Below are positions 16,153-25,072 of a DNA stretch of 64,000 nucleotides, piece by piece. Source of the stretch: Streptomyces broussonetiae (GTDB lineage Bacteria; Actinomycetota; Actinomycetes; Streptomycetales; Streptomycetaceae); NCBI RefSeq assembly GCF_009796285.1, contig NZ_CP047020.1, positions 7,502,001-7,566,000 of the forward strand. Reading direction: 5' to 3'. How positions within the stretch are numbered: position 1 is the first letter of the stretch; every line of letters starts with the position of its first letter. Below the pieces are notes generated by a model. It searched no databases. It was not told the origin of the DNA and saw only the letters and a program-made list of their open reading frames with translations. The translations under genes were made by a program, and so were the position numbers.

Positions 16153-17223
16153 TCACATGAGGGTGAGCTGGGTCGGCTCGGCCGCGGTCTCCGGCTCGGC
16201 CGGTCCCGCCGGGCGGATCCGGCGGGCCAGACCCGCGCGCGCGGGCCCGATGCCGTACTCCCGCGCCAGGTCGTGCACCTGACGGGTGATCCGGCGCTGG
16301 TACCAGGTGGGCGCGTAGGCACCCGCCGCGTACAGCCGCTCGTAGCGCCGTACCAGGTGCGGATGGTGCCGGCCGAGCCAGGCCATGAACCACTCCCGGG
16401 CGCCGGGGCGCAGATGCAGCGTCAGCGGGGTCACAGAGGTGGCCCCGGCCGCCGCGATCGCCCGTACGGTGGCGCGCAGTTGGTCAGGGTGGTCGCTCAG
16501 GAACGGGACGACGGGCGCCATCAGCACCCCGCAGCCGATGCCGTGCTCGCCGAGGGTGCGTACGACGTCCAGCCGGCGCTCGGGAGCGGGGGTGCCCGGC
16601 TCCACCGTGCGCCACAGCTCGGGGTCGAGGAAGCCGACCGAGACCGAGATGCCCACGTCCGTCACCTCGGCCGCCCGCACCAGCAGGTCCAGATCGCGCA
16701 GGATCAGCGTGCCCTTGGTCAGGATCGAGAACGGGTTGGCGTGTTCGGTGAGGGCACCGATGATGCCCGGCATCAGGCGGTAGCGGCCCTCGGCGCGCTG
16801 GTAGCAGTCGACGTTCGTGCCCATCGCCACGTGGTCGCCCTGCCAGCGGCGGGAGGCGAGCTGGCGGCGCAGCACCTCGGGCGCGTTCACCTTGACCACG
16901 ATCTGGGTGTCGAAGCCGAGGCCCGTGTCGAGGTCCAGATAGCTGTGCGTCTTCCTGGCGAAACAGTAGACGCACGCGTGCGTGCACCCGCGGTAGGGGT
17001 TGACCGTCCACTCGAACGGCATGCGCGAGGCGCCCGGCACCCGGTTCAGCACCGAGCGCGCCCGCACCTCGTGGAAGGTGATCCCGCGGAACTCGGGGGT
17101 GTCGAAGGTGCGGACCACGGTGTTCGCGTCGAACAGCGCGGGCTCGGCGGCCCGGCCGTGCTCGGCCGCCGCCCCGGACGCCGCGGATTCCGCGGATTCC
17201 GCGGTGAGGTTCTCCCAGCGCAT
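16153..17223 (-). CDS. Rv2578c-type radical SAM protein
   Basis: A 356-residue radical SAM enzyme. RGCTHACVYCFARKTH around residue 80 supplies the Cx3Cx2C cysteines for the 4Fe-4S cluster. The order MPFEWTVNPYRGC, FDTQIVVKVNAP, GTNVDCYQRAEGRYRLM and SILTKGTLILRD matches the group named after M. tuberculosis Rv2578c, distantly like spore photoproduct lyase. Its reaction is unknown. GGAGG lies just before ATG 17223. A perfect GAAC-N4-GTTC SOS-type box lies 34 bp upstream, overlapping a TATTCT -10 sequence, so DNA-damage induction through LexA is likely. That suggests a repair-linked role. Confidence 0.9.
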   Translation of the reverse strand: MRWENLTAESAESAASGAAAEHGRAAEPALFDANTVVRTFDTPEFRGITFHEVRARSVLNRVPGASRMPFEWTVNPYRGCTHACVYCFARKTHSYLDLDTGLGFDTQIVVKVNAPEVLRRQLASRRWQGDHVAMGTNVDCYQRAEGRYRLMPGIIGALTEHANPFSILTKGTLILRDLDLLVRAAEVTDVGISVSVGFLDPELWRTVEPGTPAPERRLDVVRTLGEHGIGCGVLMAPVVPFLSDHPDQLRATVRAIAAAGATSVTPLTLHLRPGAREWFMAWLGRHHPHLVRRYERLYAAGAYAPTWYQRRITRQVHDLAREYGIGPARAGLARRIRPAGPAEPETAAEPTQLTLM

Positions 17224-17256
17224 GACGCCTCCTCGCTAGCACTGCCGCACAGAATA

Positions 17257-17268
17257 GAACATCTGTTC
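17257..17268. promoter_or_regulatory. LexA-type SOS box upstream of the radical SAM gene
   Basis: GAACATCTGTTC matches the invariant core GAAC-N4-GTTC of actinobacterial LexA sites. On the minus strand it runs straight into TATTCT, a good -10 hexamer, so LexA binding would cover the promoter of the gene starting at 17223. The outer TC/GA bases of the consensus are not conserved. Confidence 0.6.
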
Positions 17269-17371
17269 CCATGATCGTGCGCCCCGTATTCACCACCCCC
17301 GATTTGGGGGGCCGGGCACCGGGGTGGTTGGCTTGCCCCAACCCCGAGAAACCAGGTCCTGGAGGAACGCA

Positions 17372-17815
17372 ATGGCGCAGGTCGAGGCCACTACGGAGCG
17401 GGTCGTCGCGGCGGACGCGGAGAAGGTGTTCGACGCCCTCGCCGACTACCGCGGCACGCGGCAGAAGCTGCTGCCCGAGCACTTCAGCGAGTACGAGGTC
17501 CGTGAGGGCGGCGACGGCGAGGGCACCCTCGTCCACTGGAAGCTCCAGGCCACCAGCAAGCGGGTGCGCGACTGCCTGCTGGAGGTGAGCGAGCCCACCG
17601 ACGGCGAGCTGGTCGAGAAGGACCGCAACTCCTCCATGGTCACCACCTGGCGCGTCACCCCCGCCGGCGAGGGCGCATCCCGCGTCGTCGTCACCACCAC
17701 CTGGCAGGGCGCCGGCGGCATCGGCGGCTTCTTCGAGAAGACCTTCGCCCCCAAGGGCCTCGGCCGGATCTACGACGCCCTGCTCGCCAACCTCGCCGCC
17801 GAGGTCGAGAAGTAG
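17372..17815 (+). CDS. SRPBCC-family (START/polyketide cyclase-like) protein
   Basis: A 147-residue helix-grip protein starting at ATG 17372 with GGAGG at 6 nt. VEATTERVVAADAEKVFDALADY is the standard opening strand and helix, and the long C-terminal helix FEKTFAPKGLGRIYDALLANLAAEVEK closes the hydrophobic cavity. These proteins bind lipids or small hydrophobic ligands; some are cyclases. No catalytic residue identifies this one. It is monocistronic with a strong hairpin at 17830-17858. Confidence 0.85.
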   Translation: MAQVEATTERVVAADAEKVFDALADYRGTRQKLLPEHFSEYEVREGGDGEGTLVHWKLQATSKRVRDCLLEVSEPTDGELVEKDRNSSMVTTWRVTPAGEGASRVVVTTTWQGAGGIGGFFEKTFAPKGLGRIYDALLANLAAEVEK

Positions 17816-17829
17816 CCCCAAGCCCCCAG

Positions 17830-17858
17830 CGGTGAAGGGGTGTTGCACCCCTTCACCG
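17830..17858 (+). terminator. hairpin terminator of the SRPBCC gene
   Basis: CGGTGAAGGGGTG and its exact complement form a 13-bp stem with a 3-nt loop (TTG), 14 bp after the stop codon. Confidence 0.8.
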
Positions 17859-17967
17859 ATTCGAGTGGATCTCCCTCCCCTCCGGAACCAGGCCGTAACC
17901 CGCCGCAGTTGTTCCCCGTTGCCGCCGTACGCGGGACATGTGACAGGTGTGACGAGGGGAGCGGTAC

Positions 17968-20412
17968 GTGGGCGGAACGACGTTGGTGAAGCACGAGCCG
18001 GTCGTGGCACCGCCGGCGGCGCAGGAGGCCACCGCCGCCGCGCCGCCGGCCGCACCGGCGCCCCGACTCGGCGCGCGCCGCGTGCGGTTGGTGTTCGTCG
18101 GGCTGATGCTCGCCCTGCTCCTCGCGGCGCTCGACCAGATGATCGTCGCCACCGCGCTGCCCAGGATCGTCGGCGAGCTGCACGGCCTGGACCGGATGAG
18201 CTGGGCGATCACCGCCTATCTGCTCACCTCCACCGTCGGCCTGCCGCTGTACGGCAAGCTCGGTGACCTCGTCGGCCGCAAGGGCGTCTTCCAGTTCGCC
18301 ATCGCCGTCTTCGTCGTCGGCTCCGCGCTCGCCGGCCGGGCCCAGTCGATGGACCAGCTGATCGCATTCCGCGCGGTGCAGGGAGTCGGCGCGGGCGGCC
18401 TCATGATCGGTGTGCAGGCGATCATCGCCGACATCGTGCCGCCCCGCGAGCGCGGCCGCTACATGGGCCTGATCGGTGCCGCCTTCGGCCTCGCCTCCGT
18501 GGCGGGCCCGCTGCTCGGCGGCTACTTCACCGACCACCTCTCCTGGCGCTGGTGCTTCTACGTCAACGTCCCCTTCGGACTGGTCACCCTCGCCGTCGTC
18601 ACCGTCGTACTGAAACTGCCGAAACCCGCCGCCCGCGGGCGCTTCGACGTCCTCGGCTCGCTGCTCCTCGCCGCCGCCTCCACCTGCTTGGTGCTGCTGA
18701 CCAGTTGGGGTGGCACCGAGTACGCCTGGGGCTCGCGGCAGATCATCGGTCTCGGCGCGGGCGCCCTCGCCGCCACGCTCCTCTTCCTCGTCGCCGAGCG
18801 CTTCGCCGCCGAACCCCTCATCCCGCTCCGGCTGTTCCGCGACTCCGTCTTCAACGTCTCCGGCCTGGTCGGCCTCGTGATCGGTGTCGCCCTGTTCGGT
18901 GCCGCCAGCTACCTGCCGACCTTCCTGCAGATGGTCGACGGCGCCAGCGCCACCGAGTCCGGGCTGCTGATGCTGCCCATGATGGCCGGGATCGTCGGCG
19001 CCTCCATCGTCGGTGGGCAGCTCATCAGCCGCACCGGCCGTTACAAGATCTTCCCCGTGCTCGGCGGTGCCCTCTCCGCCGTGGGCATGTGGCTGCTGTC
19101 CCGCCTCGAAGTCGACACCCCCCGGCTGCACTACAGCATCTGGATGGCCGTCCTCGGCGCCGGTATCGGCCTGGTCATGCCCGTCCTCGTCCTCGCCGTG
19201 CAGAACTCCGTACGCCCCGCCGACCTGGGCACCGCCACCAGTGCCAACAACTACTTCCGGCAGATCGGCGGCAGCGTCGGCGCCGCGATCTTCGGCACCC
19301 TCTTCGCCGACCGGCTCACCTCCGCGCTGCGCAGGGAACTGCCCCCGCGCGCGGGCGCGGCGCTGCCCGACGCCGACTCCATCACCCCGCAGCTCGTCCG
19401 CGCACTGCCCACGGCCCTGCGCGACAGCTACATCCGCGCCTACGCCGACGCGATGCCGAGGATCTTCCTCTACCTGGTCCCCGTGCTCGCCGCCGGCCTG
19501 CTCATCGCCTTCTTCCTCAAGGAGAAACCCCTGGTGTCCCATCCCAGCGCCGAAACCGATCCCGAGACAGTGAACGCCAACGTCTCCATTCCGCAGGCCC
19601 GCCCCCAGCCTTCGGCCGCGGGAACCCCCCTCCCACATCGCTCGCCCCATACCGCCGGAATCCCCGTGTGCGGGACGGTGCAGCACCCCGACGGCACCGT
19701 GGTGCCCCGCGCGGCCCTCACCCTCATCGACGTCACCGGCCAGCAGATCGGCCGCGGCGCGAGCGGTGAGGACGGGCGGTACGCGCTCAGCACGCCCGGC
19801 TCCGGCTCGTACGTGCTGATCGCCGCCGCGGGCGGCCACCAGCCGCAGGCCGTCTCCGTCACCGTCGGCGAACGGCCCGTCGAACTCGACGTCGTCCTCG
19901 GCGGCGCCGGACGCCTCGCCGGCAGCGTCCTGACCGCCGACGGCAGCCCCGTGCGCGAGGCCACCGTCACCCTCACCAATGTGCACGGCGAGGTCGTCGC
20001 CGCCACCCGCAGCGGACGCGAGGGCGGCTACGTCATCACCGAACTCGTCGCCGGCGAGTACACCCTGGCCGCCAGCGCACCCGCCTTCCGCCCGGCCGCG
20101 CTCCCGGTCACCGTGCAGGCCTCCCGGGAGACCCGGCAGGACGTCGAACTCGCGGGCGGCGCCGTGCTGAGAGGTACCGTGCGGGCGAGCGGCGGACGGC
20201 CCGTGGAGGACGCGCGCGTCACGCTCCTGGACGCCGCCGGCAACGTCGTGGACACCCTCACCACCGGAGCGGACGGAACGTTCCGGTTCGTCGACCTCTC
20301 CTCCGGCGAGTACACCGTCATCGCCGCCGGCTACCCGCCGGTCGCCACCGTCCTCCAGGTCGCGGGCGGCGGCCGCACCGAACGGGACCTCCAACTGGGC
20401 CACGAGGACTGA
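17968..20412 (+). CDS. MFS (DHA2/EmrB-type) exporter fused to three C-terminal carboxypeptidase-regulatory-like domains
   Basis: An 814-residue fusion starting at GTG 17968. Residues 1-35 are Ala/Pro-rich. Residues 36-535 give 14 membrane segments of the drug:H+ antiporter-2 family, with LAALDQMIVATALPRI (motif D1), GKLGDLVGRKGVFQ (motif A) and GPLLGGYFTDHLSWRW (motif C). After a Pro-rich linker (about 536-565) come three about-80-residue beta-sandwich repeats: AGIPVCGTVQHPDG, GRLAGSVLTADGSPV and AVLRGTVRASGGRPV, each ending in a G-x-Y-T/V-L/I-x-A-like strand. DHA2 pumps export drugs or metabolites; the repeats resemble CarboxypepD_reg/CnaB domains. With 14 segments the tail should be cytoplasmic, an odd place for such domains. 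Confidence 0.9.
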   Translation: MGGTTLVKHEPVVAPPAAQEATAAAPPAAPAPRLGARRVRLVFVGLMLALLLAALDQMIVATALPRIVGELHGLDRMSWAITAYLLTSTVGLPLYGKLGDLVGRKGVFQFAIAVFVVGSALAGRAQSMDQLIAFRAVQGVGAGGLMIGVQAIIADIVPPRERGRYMGLIGAAFGLASVAGPLLGGYFTDHLSWRWCFYVNVPFGLVTLAVVTVVLKLPKPAARGRFDVLGSLLLAAASTCLVLLTSWGGTEYAWGSRQIIGLGAGALAATLLFLVAERFAAEPLIPLRLFRDSVFNVSGLVGLVIGVALFGAASYLPTFLQMVDGASATESGLLMLPMMAGIVGASIVGGQLISRTGRYKIFPVLGGALSAVGMWLLSRLEVDTPRLHYSIWMAVLGAGIGLVMPVLVLAVQNSVRPADLGTATSANNYFRQIGGSVGAAIFGTLFADRLTSALRRELPPRAGAALPDADSITPQLVRALPTALRDSYIRAYADAMPRIFLYLVPVLAAGLLIAFFLKEKPLVSHPSAETDPETVNANVSIPQARPQPSAAGTPLPHRSPHTAGIPVCGTVQHPDGTVVPRAALTLIDVTGQQIGRGASGEDGRYALSTPGSGSYVLIAAAGGHQPQAVSVTVGERPVELDVVLGGAGRLAGSVLTADGSPVREATVTLTNVHGEVVAATRSGREGGYVITELVAGEYTLAASAPAFRPAALPVTVQASRETRQDVELAGGAVLRGTVRASGGRPVEDARVTLLDAAGNVVDTLTTGADGTFRFVDLSSGEYTVIAAGYPPVATVLQVAGGGRTERDLQLGHED

Positions 20413-20578
20413 GGGCAGGACGCGCGGCAGGCGCCCGCAGGGCGCTGAGCTGCGCGCCGGTGCGGTTCGGTGAAACCAATTCCGGGATTGCCACACATCG
20501 CGACCGGCCGCCGCCGTACGGTAGTGGCAGGCTTCACAGATCGTTTGCGAACAGCCGTGGGGAGAAAGGGCCGGGGCC

Positions 20579-23050
20579 ATGGAATTCGGCGACGACCGTG
20601 GCAGCGAGCGGGACACACCTCCCGGCCGCGACACAGAGGGCACCGCCGCGGGCCGGATTCCGCTGGCAGTTGTCGTCGTCGACCGCGACGGCCTGGTGTC
20701 CCACTGGAGCAGCGGCGCCCGGCGCCTGTTCGGCGTCGGACGCGAGGACGCCGTCGGACGGCCCGCGGCCGACCTGCTCCCGGTCTCCGGCGCCCTCCCC
20801 GAGGAGGCGCACGGCGAGGCGATGCCGGACGCCTACGACGCGTACGACGGGCTCGGCCCCGACCTGGAGGCCTCGCTCGGCGGCCGCACCGCCTACGCCA
20901 CGGCCGGCCGCGCCCGTGTCTTCCCGCACCACCCGGCACCGGATCCGCACGGCGAGCGGCTCGACGTGCTGTGGTGGGCCTACCCGCTGATCGGCCCCGG
21001 CCCGTCCCGGCTGCTCGTGCTCGCCGCCGACGCCGCCCGGCTGCGCGACGAGCGCGGCTACGGCGACGAGACCGCCGAACGCATCTCGCCGGGCTTCGCC
21101 CGCCACACCGAACTGCCCGCCTTTGACGAGCTGGAGCGGCGGCTGCCGGAGATCCTGCCCAACATGGGCCCGGGACTCAGCTCCCGGATCGTCGCCCAGG
21201 TCCTCGAACTGGGCTATCCCGTCCTGGAGTTCAGCCAGTCCGACCGGGTGCCCGTCACCCCGTACTGGGGCGTGCCCCGCCGCCCGGGACGGCGGCGCGC
21301 CGAGGCCGTCGTGCCGCAGCAGCGCTCCGCATCCGTCCTCGTCCCGGCCGGCGCCGAGGGCGACCTGGAGTACGCCGCGGTGCGCGAGCGGCTGGAGTTC
21401 CTCAACGAGGTCAGCTCCGGCATCGGCACCTCGCTCGACCTCGGCGAGACCATCCGCGAGGTCACCAGCGCCGCCGTACCCCGGTTCGCGGACTTCGCAG
21501 GCACCCATCTGCGCGCCGCCGTCCTGGCCGGCGAGGGCTTCCCGGACGGCCCGCCCGACGCCAGCACCGTGATGTTCCGCGTCTGGGTCGAGCACAACGA
21601 CGAACCGGGCCGCTGGGACGACACCGTGCCCGTCGGCGAGGCCTTCGCCTTCCCCGAGCACACCCCGTTCTACAAGTGCATGGTCACCGGCGAGCCGGTC
21701 CTCATCCCGCGGGTCACCGAGGAGTTGAGCGAACGCATCTCCGGCGAGTTCGAAAAGCGCGACCTCAGGCCGCTCATCGGCGGCCGCTCCCTGCTGATCG
21801 TGCCCCTCAAGGCCCGCAACGTCGTCCTCGGCTTCATGGTGCTGATGCGCCGCCCCGACCGGCCGCAGTTCGACGACATGGACCGCACCACCGGCGCCGA
21901 ACTCGCCGCCCGCGCGGGCCTCGTGCTCGACAACGCCCGTATGTACACCTACCAGGAGAACGTCGCCGACACCCTGCAGGACAGCATGCTGCCGCAGGTG
22001 ACCCCGCGGATGGCCGGCTGCGACGTCGCCACCCGCTACCTGCCCGGCACCCGGCTCGGCAGGATCGGCGGCGACTGGTTCGACACCATCAAACTGCCCG
22101 GCTCACGCACCGCTCTCGTCGTCGGCGACGTCATGGGTCACGGCCTGAACTCGGCCGCGATGATGGGCCAGTTGCGCACCGCCGTACAGACCATGGCCGC
22201 GATGGAGACCCCGCCCGCCCAACTCCTGCGCAACCTCGACGACCTCGCCCGCAGGCTCGGCGACAACTACCTCGCCACCTGCCTGTACGCGGTCTACGAC
22301 CCGATCGGCGGCGAACTGCACCTGGCCAACGCCGGACACATCCCGCCCGTCCTCGTCCGCGCCGAGGACGGCAGCAGCGAACTCCTCGACCTGCCCACCG
22401 GAGCCCCCGTCGGCGTCGGTGGTGTCCCCTTCGAGGCCACCCGGGTCAAGGTCGCGCCCGGCGACCGGCTCGTGCTGTGCACCGACGGCCTGGTCGAGGT
22501 GCGCGGCTCCGACATCGGCGAGGGCCTGGCCGCGCTGTGCGAGTCCGCCGCGCACCCGGCCGCCTCCATGGACGACGCCTGCGACACCATCATCCGCGCC
22601 CTGAACACCCACGGCGGCCGCAAGGACGACGTCGCCCTGCTCATGGCCCGCCTCAACGGCCTGCCCGGCGACCACGTCGCCGCATGGCAGCTCGACCCCG
22701 ATCCCCGCGAGGTCGCCCGGGCCCGCCGCCTGGTGCGCGCACAACTCCTCGACTGGGGCCTTGCGCATGCGGTGGACACGGCCGAACTCCTGGTCAGCGA
22801 GGTCGTCACCAACGCCGTCCGACACGCCGAGACCGAGCGAGTGGGGCTGCGGGTGATCCTCGCCGACGCCCTGCTGTTCGAGGTCACCGACGACGAACCG
22901 GCCCTGCCCGTCATGCTCGGCACCGACCCGCACGACGAGGCGGGCCGAGGTCTGCGCGTGGTCAGCCGGCTGGCCCGGGAGTGGGGCGCCACCGCGTCCG
23001 GGCACCGCAAGACCGTCTGGTTCGAACAGTCCGTCACCACACAGCCATGA
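20579..23050 (+). CDS. PAS-GAF-SpoIIE phosphatase-ATPase regulator
   Basis: An 823-residue signalling protein. An N-terminal PAS-like domain (about 20-150; LAVVVVDRDGLVSHWSSGARRLFG) is followed by a GAF domain (about 275-450). Next is a PP2C/SpoIIE phosphatase (about 460-690) with GGDWFDTIKLP, VGDVMGHGLNSAAMMGQLR, ATCLYAVYDP and LCTDGLVEVRG as metal-binding segments. Last is an RsbW-type HATPase domain (about 700-820) with VSEVVTNAVRHAE as N box and DEAGRGLRVVSRLA as G box. Such proteins dephosphorylate anti-anti-sigma factors and may also bind or phosphorylate them, so this is a probable switch for an alternative sigma factor. No such partner gene is adjacent. The start ATG 20579 follows GGAGAAAGGG at a slightly long spacing. 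Confidence 0.92.
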   Translation: MEFGDDRGSERDTPPGRDTEGTAAGRIPLAVVVVDRDGLVSHWSSGARRLFGVGREDAVGRPAADLLPVSGALPEEAHGEAMPDAYDAYDGLGPDLEASLGGRTAYATAGRARVFPHHPAPDPHGERLDVLWWAYPLIGPGPSRLLVLAADAARLRDERGYGDETAERISPGFARHTELPAFDELERRLPEILPNMGPGLSSRIVAQVLELGYPVLEFSQSDRVPVTPYWGVPRRPGRRRAEAVVPQQRSASVLVPAGAEGDLEYAAVRERLEFLNEVSSGIGTSLDLGETIREVTSAAVPRFADFAGTHLRAAVLAGEGFPDGPPDASTVMFRVWVEHNDEPGRWDDTVPVGEAFAFPEHTPFYKCMVTGEPVLIPRVTEELSERISGEFEKRDLRPLIGGRSLLIVPLKARNVVLGFMVLMRRPDRPQFDDMDRTTGAELAARAGLVLDNARMYTYQENVADTLQDSMLPQVTPRMAGCDVATRYLPGTRLGRIGGDWFDTIKLPGSRTALVVGDVMGHGLNSAAMMGQLRTAVQTMAAMETPPAQLLRNLDDLARRLGDNYLATCLYAVYDPIGGELHLANAGHIPPVLVRAEDGSSELLDLPTGAPVGVGGVPFEATRVKVAPGDRLVLCTDGLVEVRGSDIGEGLAALCESAAHPAASMDDACDTIIRALNTHGGRKDDVALLMARLNGLPGDHVAAWQLDPDPREVARARRLVRAQLLDWGLAHAVDTAELLVSEVVTNAVRHAETERVGLRVILADALLFEVTDDEPALPVMLGTDPHDEAGRGLRVVSRLAREWGATASGHRKTVWFEQSVTTQP

Positions 23051-23053
23051 CCA

Positions 23054-23076
23054 GGCCAGGGGCGTGCGCCCTGGCC
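23054..23076 (+). terminator. hairpin after the SpoIIE-type gene
   Basis: GGCCAGGG (23054-23061) pairs with CCCTGGCC (23069-23076) across a 7-nt loop, 3 bp past the stop codon. Confidence 0.6.
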
Positions 23077-23194
23077 GCGCACGCCCCCGATATGGCCCGG
23101 GCTCGTACATCCGATGAAGGTGGCCACGCGCCCCTTGCCCCACTCCCGTCCTTCGCGATATCCCGATCACGGAACCGAACCGTGGGGAGAACGC

Positions 23195-23914
23195 ATGAAC
23201 GTCTCGGACAACTACCGCAACGCCTGGGAAGGTTACTGGAGAGAGACCTCCGACAAGGCAGGCGAGGCGATCTGGGACTGTGATCCCGCCCTCTCCGCCG
23301 AACCGCACAGCGCCCTGCTCCTGCCCCACGCCGACTCGTCGCGCACCATCGTCGACCTGGGCTGCGGCAACGGCACCACGACCCGCTCCCTCGCCACCCG
23401 GTTCGCACGTGCCGTCGGCGTCGACCTCTCGCACGCCGCTGTCGAGCACGCCCGCCACGCCACGGACAACGAGACCGTGGAGTTCCAGCAGCTCGACCTC
23501 ACCGACACGGACGCCGTGCGCGCCCTGCACGAGCGGCTCGGCGACGCCCACGTCTATATGCGGGCCGTGATGCACCAGAGCGAGCCGGAGGCACGGTCGG
23601 CGGTCGCCGCCGCCGTCGCCGAGATCATCGGCAGAGAGGGGCGCGCCTTCGTCGTCGAACTCACCTCCGGCTCCCGGGACGTCCTCAGGCGTGCCGCGGC
23701 CCAGCCGGGCGGCCCTGGGCCCAAGCTGCAGCGCGTCTTCCAGTACGGGCTCAAGCCGGCCGACGCCGACGACAACGAGATCCCGAAGCTGCTCGGTGCG
23801 GCGGGTCTGACAGTCCTCGCCGAGGGAGACACCGCCCTGCCGCAGACCGAGTACCTCTCCGATGGCACCCGCATAGAGCTGCCGGCCCGCTGGTTCGTCC
23901 TCGCCGGGCAGTAG
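23195..23914 (+). CDS. class I SAM-dependent methyltransferase
   Basis: A 239-residue protein starting at ATG 23195 with GGGGAGA upstream. IVDLGCGNGTTTRSLATRF (about residues 50-68) is SAM motif I, AVGVDLSHAAVEHARHA is motif II with its acidic ribose-binding residue, and VEFQQLDLTDTDAV is motif III. The N-terminus NVSDNYRNAWEGYWRETSDK is polar and may form the substrate lid. The methyl acceptor is unknown. It sits alone between the SpoIIE gene and small hypothetical genes. Confidence 0.85.
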   Translation: MNVSDNYRNAWEGYWRETSDKAGEAIWDCDPALSAEPHSALLLPHADSSRTIVDLGCGNGTTTRSLATRFARAVGVDLSHAAVEHARHATDNETVEFQQLDLTDTDAVRALHERLGDAHVYMRAVMHQSEPEARSAVAAAVAEIIGREGRAFVVELTSGSRDVLRRAAAQPGGPGPKLQRVFQYGLKPADADDNEIPKLLGAAGLTVLAEGDTALPQTEYLSDGTRIELPARWFVLAGQ

Positions 23915-24024
23915 GTCGTCCCCACAGGGAAGCAAGGGCACGTCCTCGCCGGGAAGCAGTCCCGGGTACGGGCGGGCGCCTGCCGGATGTGGCCGAGGGC
24001 ACCTCGTGGACGGTCGGCGGGTGC

Positions 24025-24441
24025 TCACGCCAGGTCGGTGCCCAGTTCGGTGTCGGGCCGGCAGAACGTGCACGGCTCGACGGTCGGGTCGGTGAGCGCG
24101 GCGCGCGCCTCGTCGGCCCTGATGCGGTGGGGCGTGCCCTGGATCATCGTGCAGTCGGCCAGGTGAATGAGGGCAGGCTCGGGCCCGGTCGGCGTGCGCT
24201 TCTGCTGGACGACGTAACCGGTCCGCACGCGCGGCGGCGTGAGGCCGGGCAGCGGACCGTTGCCCTTCCCCTGGCGCCTCGGCCGTTGCCGCGCCGGGCG
24301 TTCCGCCTCGGCGAGGGCGGCCAGCACGGTGTCGCGCTGGATCCGGAGGTAGGTGGCGAGGGTCTCGTTCTCGGCGAGCCGCTCGTCGAGGTAGCCCAGG
24401 ATCGCCCGCAGCCGGCGCGGGTCAGGCGGCAGCAGGGACAT
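24025..24441 (-). CDS. DUF6233 family protein
   Basis: A 138-residue actinomycete-specific protein. Residues 1-45 form helices (RLRAILGYLDERLAENETLATYLRIQRDTV), followed by an Arg/Pro-rich linker. The C-terminal half GYVVQQKRTPTGPEPALIHLADC, then PHRIRADEARAAL and PCTFCRPDTELG, is the conserved core of the DUF6233 family as I remember it. The cysteines in LADC and CTFC could bind a metal, but this is a guess. Function unknown. ATG 24450 is an in-frame alternative start three codons upstream. Confidence 0.8.
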   Translation of the reverse strand: MSLLPPDPRRLRAILGYLDERLAENETLATYLRIQRDTVLAALAEAERPARQRPRRQGKGNGPLPGLTPPRVRTGYVVQQKRTPTGPEPALIHLADCTMIQGTPHRIRADEARAALTDPTVEPCTFCRPDTELGTDLA

Positions 24442-24474
24442 GGCGCACACCGTCCCCGGGCGGGATGGAGCCGC

Positions 24475-24684
24475 TCACCGTCGGCTCCGTCCACCCCACC
24501 GCGGGGCGAACAGCGCCGCCCGAGCCGCCGTCCGGCGTCCTTGCCAGTACGGGTGGAACAGGACCTGCGACGACAGACGGGTCAGCCGTCGCCGCAGCGC
24601 CGTGCCCGGACGCGCGGCGAGCCGGAGGTAGACCGCGTGCCACTCCTCTTGTGCTCGGGCGAGGTCGTCGGGAATCTGTCGCAT
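24475..24684 (-). CDS. small conserved hypothetical protein
   Basis: A 69-residue basic protein, MRQIPDDLARAQEEWHAVYLRLA, then RPGTALRRRLTRLSSQVLFHPYW. The pattern PDDL-x2-A/Q-x3-W ... TALRRRLxRLS ... HPYW resembles short Streptomyces proteins I recall, which is why I accept it. It precedes the DUF6233 gene on the same strand with 33 bp between, so they may be co-transcribed. No function can be assigned. TTG 24696 is another possible start. Confidence 0.55.
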   Translation of the reverse strand: MRQIPDDLARAQEEWHAVYLRLAARPGTALRRRLTRLSSQVLFHPYWQGRRTAARAALFAPRWGGRSRR

Positions 24685-24696
24685 GGCCGGATTCAA

Positions 24697-25072
24697 TCAC
24701 GTGTTCGATTTTTGGTGCGAGCGCCGGGCCTCGGTGTGATGCCCGGCGACAGTTGGCCATGCGCAACGACAGTCGGCCACCGAGGTCCTGTCCACCGAGG
24801 TCAGCCGGACCATCGAGCCCGGTGACGGCCTGCGCGGGACGCCGAACGCCGCGATGCGTACCGCCTGCCTCGCGGCGCGGGCCCGGCTGATGGAGGAGCC
24901 GGTGGACGAGCGCCGCCCCGACCGGCCGGTACCGCCGACAGCCGGTACCGCCGCGACCGGGGCGGTCGTGCATCTGCCGGCCACCGCCATCGAGGAGGGC
25001 CGGAGCCTGTCCTCGACGACGGCATCATGGCCGACACCGCCTACCGTCTGATGACGGCCTGGCGGCCCGGCC
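24697..25072. other. intergenic region, possible coding remnant
   Basis: There is no convincing gene in these 376 bp. A plus-strand frame through 24782-25051 reads ATEVLSTEVSRTIEPGDGLR and onward, rather protein-like, but it ends out of context with no start signal. It may be a decayed fragment. Confidence 0.3.

Noticed and set aside
17770..20643. A 957-codon minus-strand open frame opposite the MFS fusion gene
   Set aside because: The plus strand encodes a clear transporter with conserved motifs; the antisense product is low-complexity and lacks a start signal.
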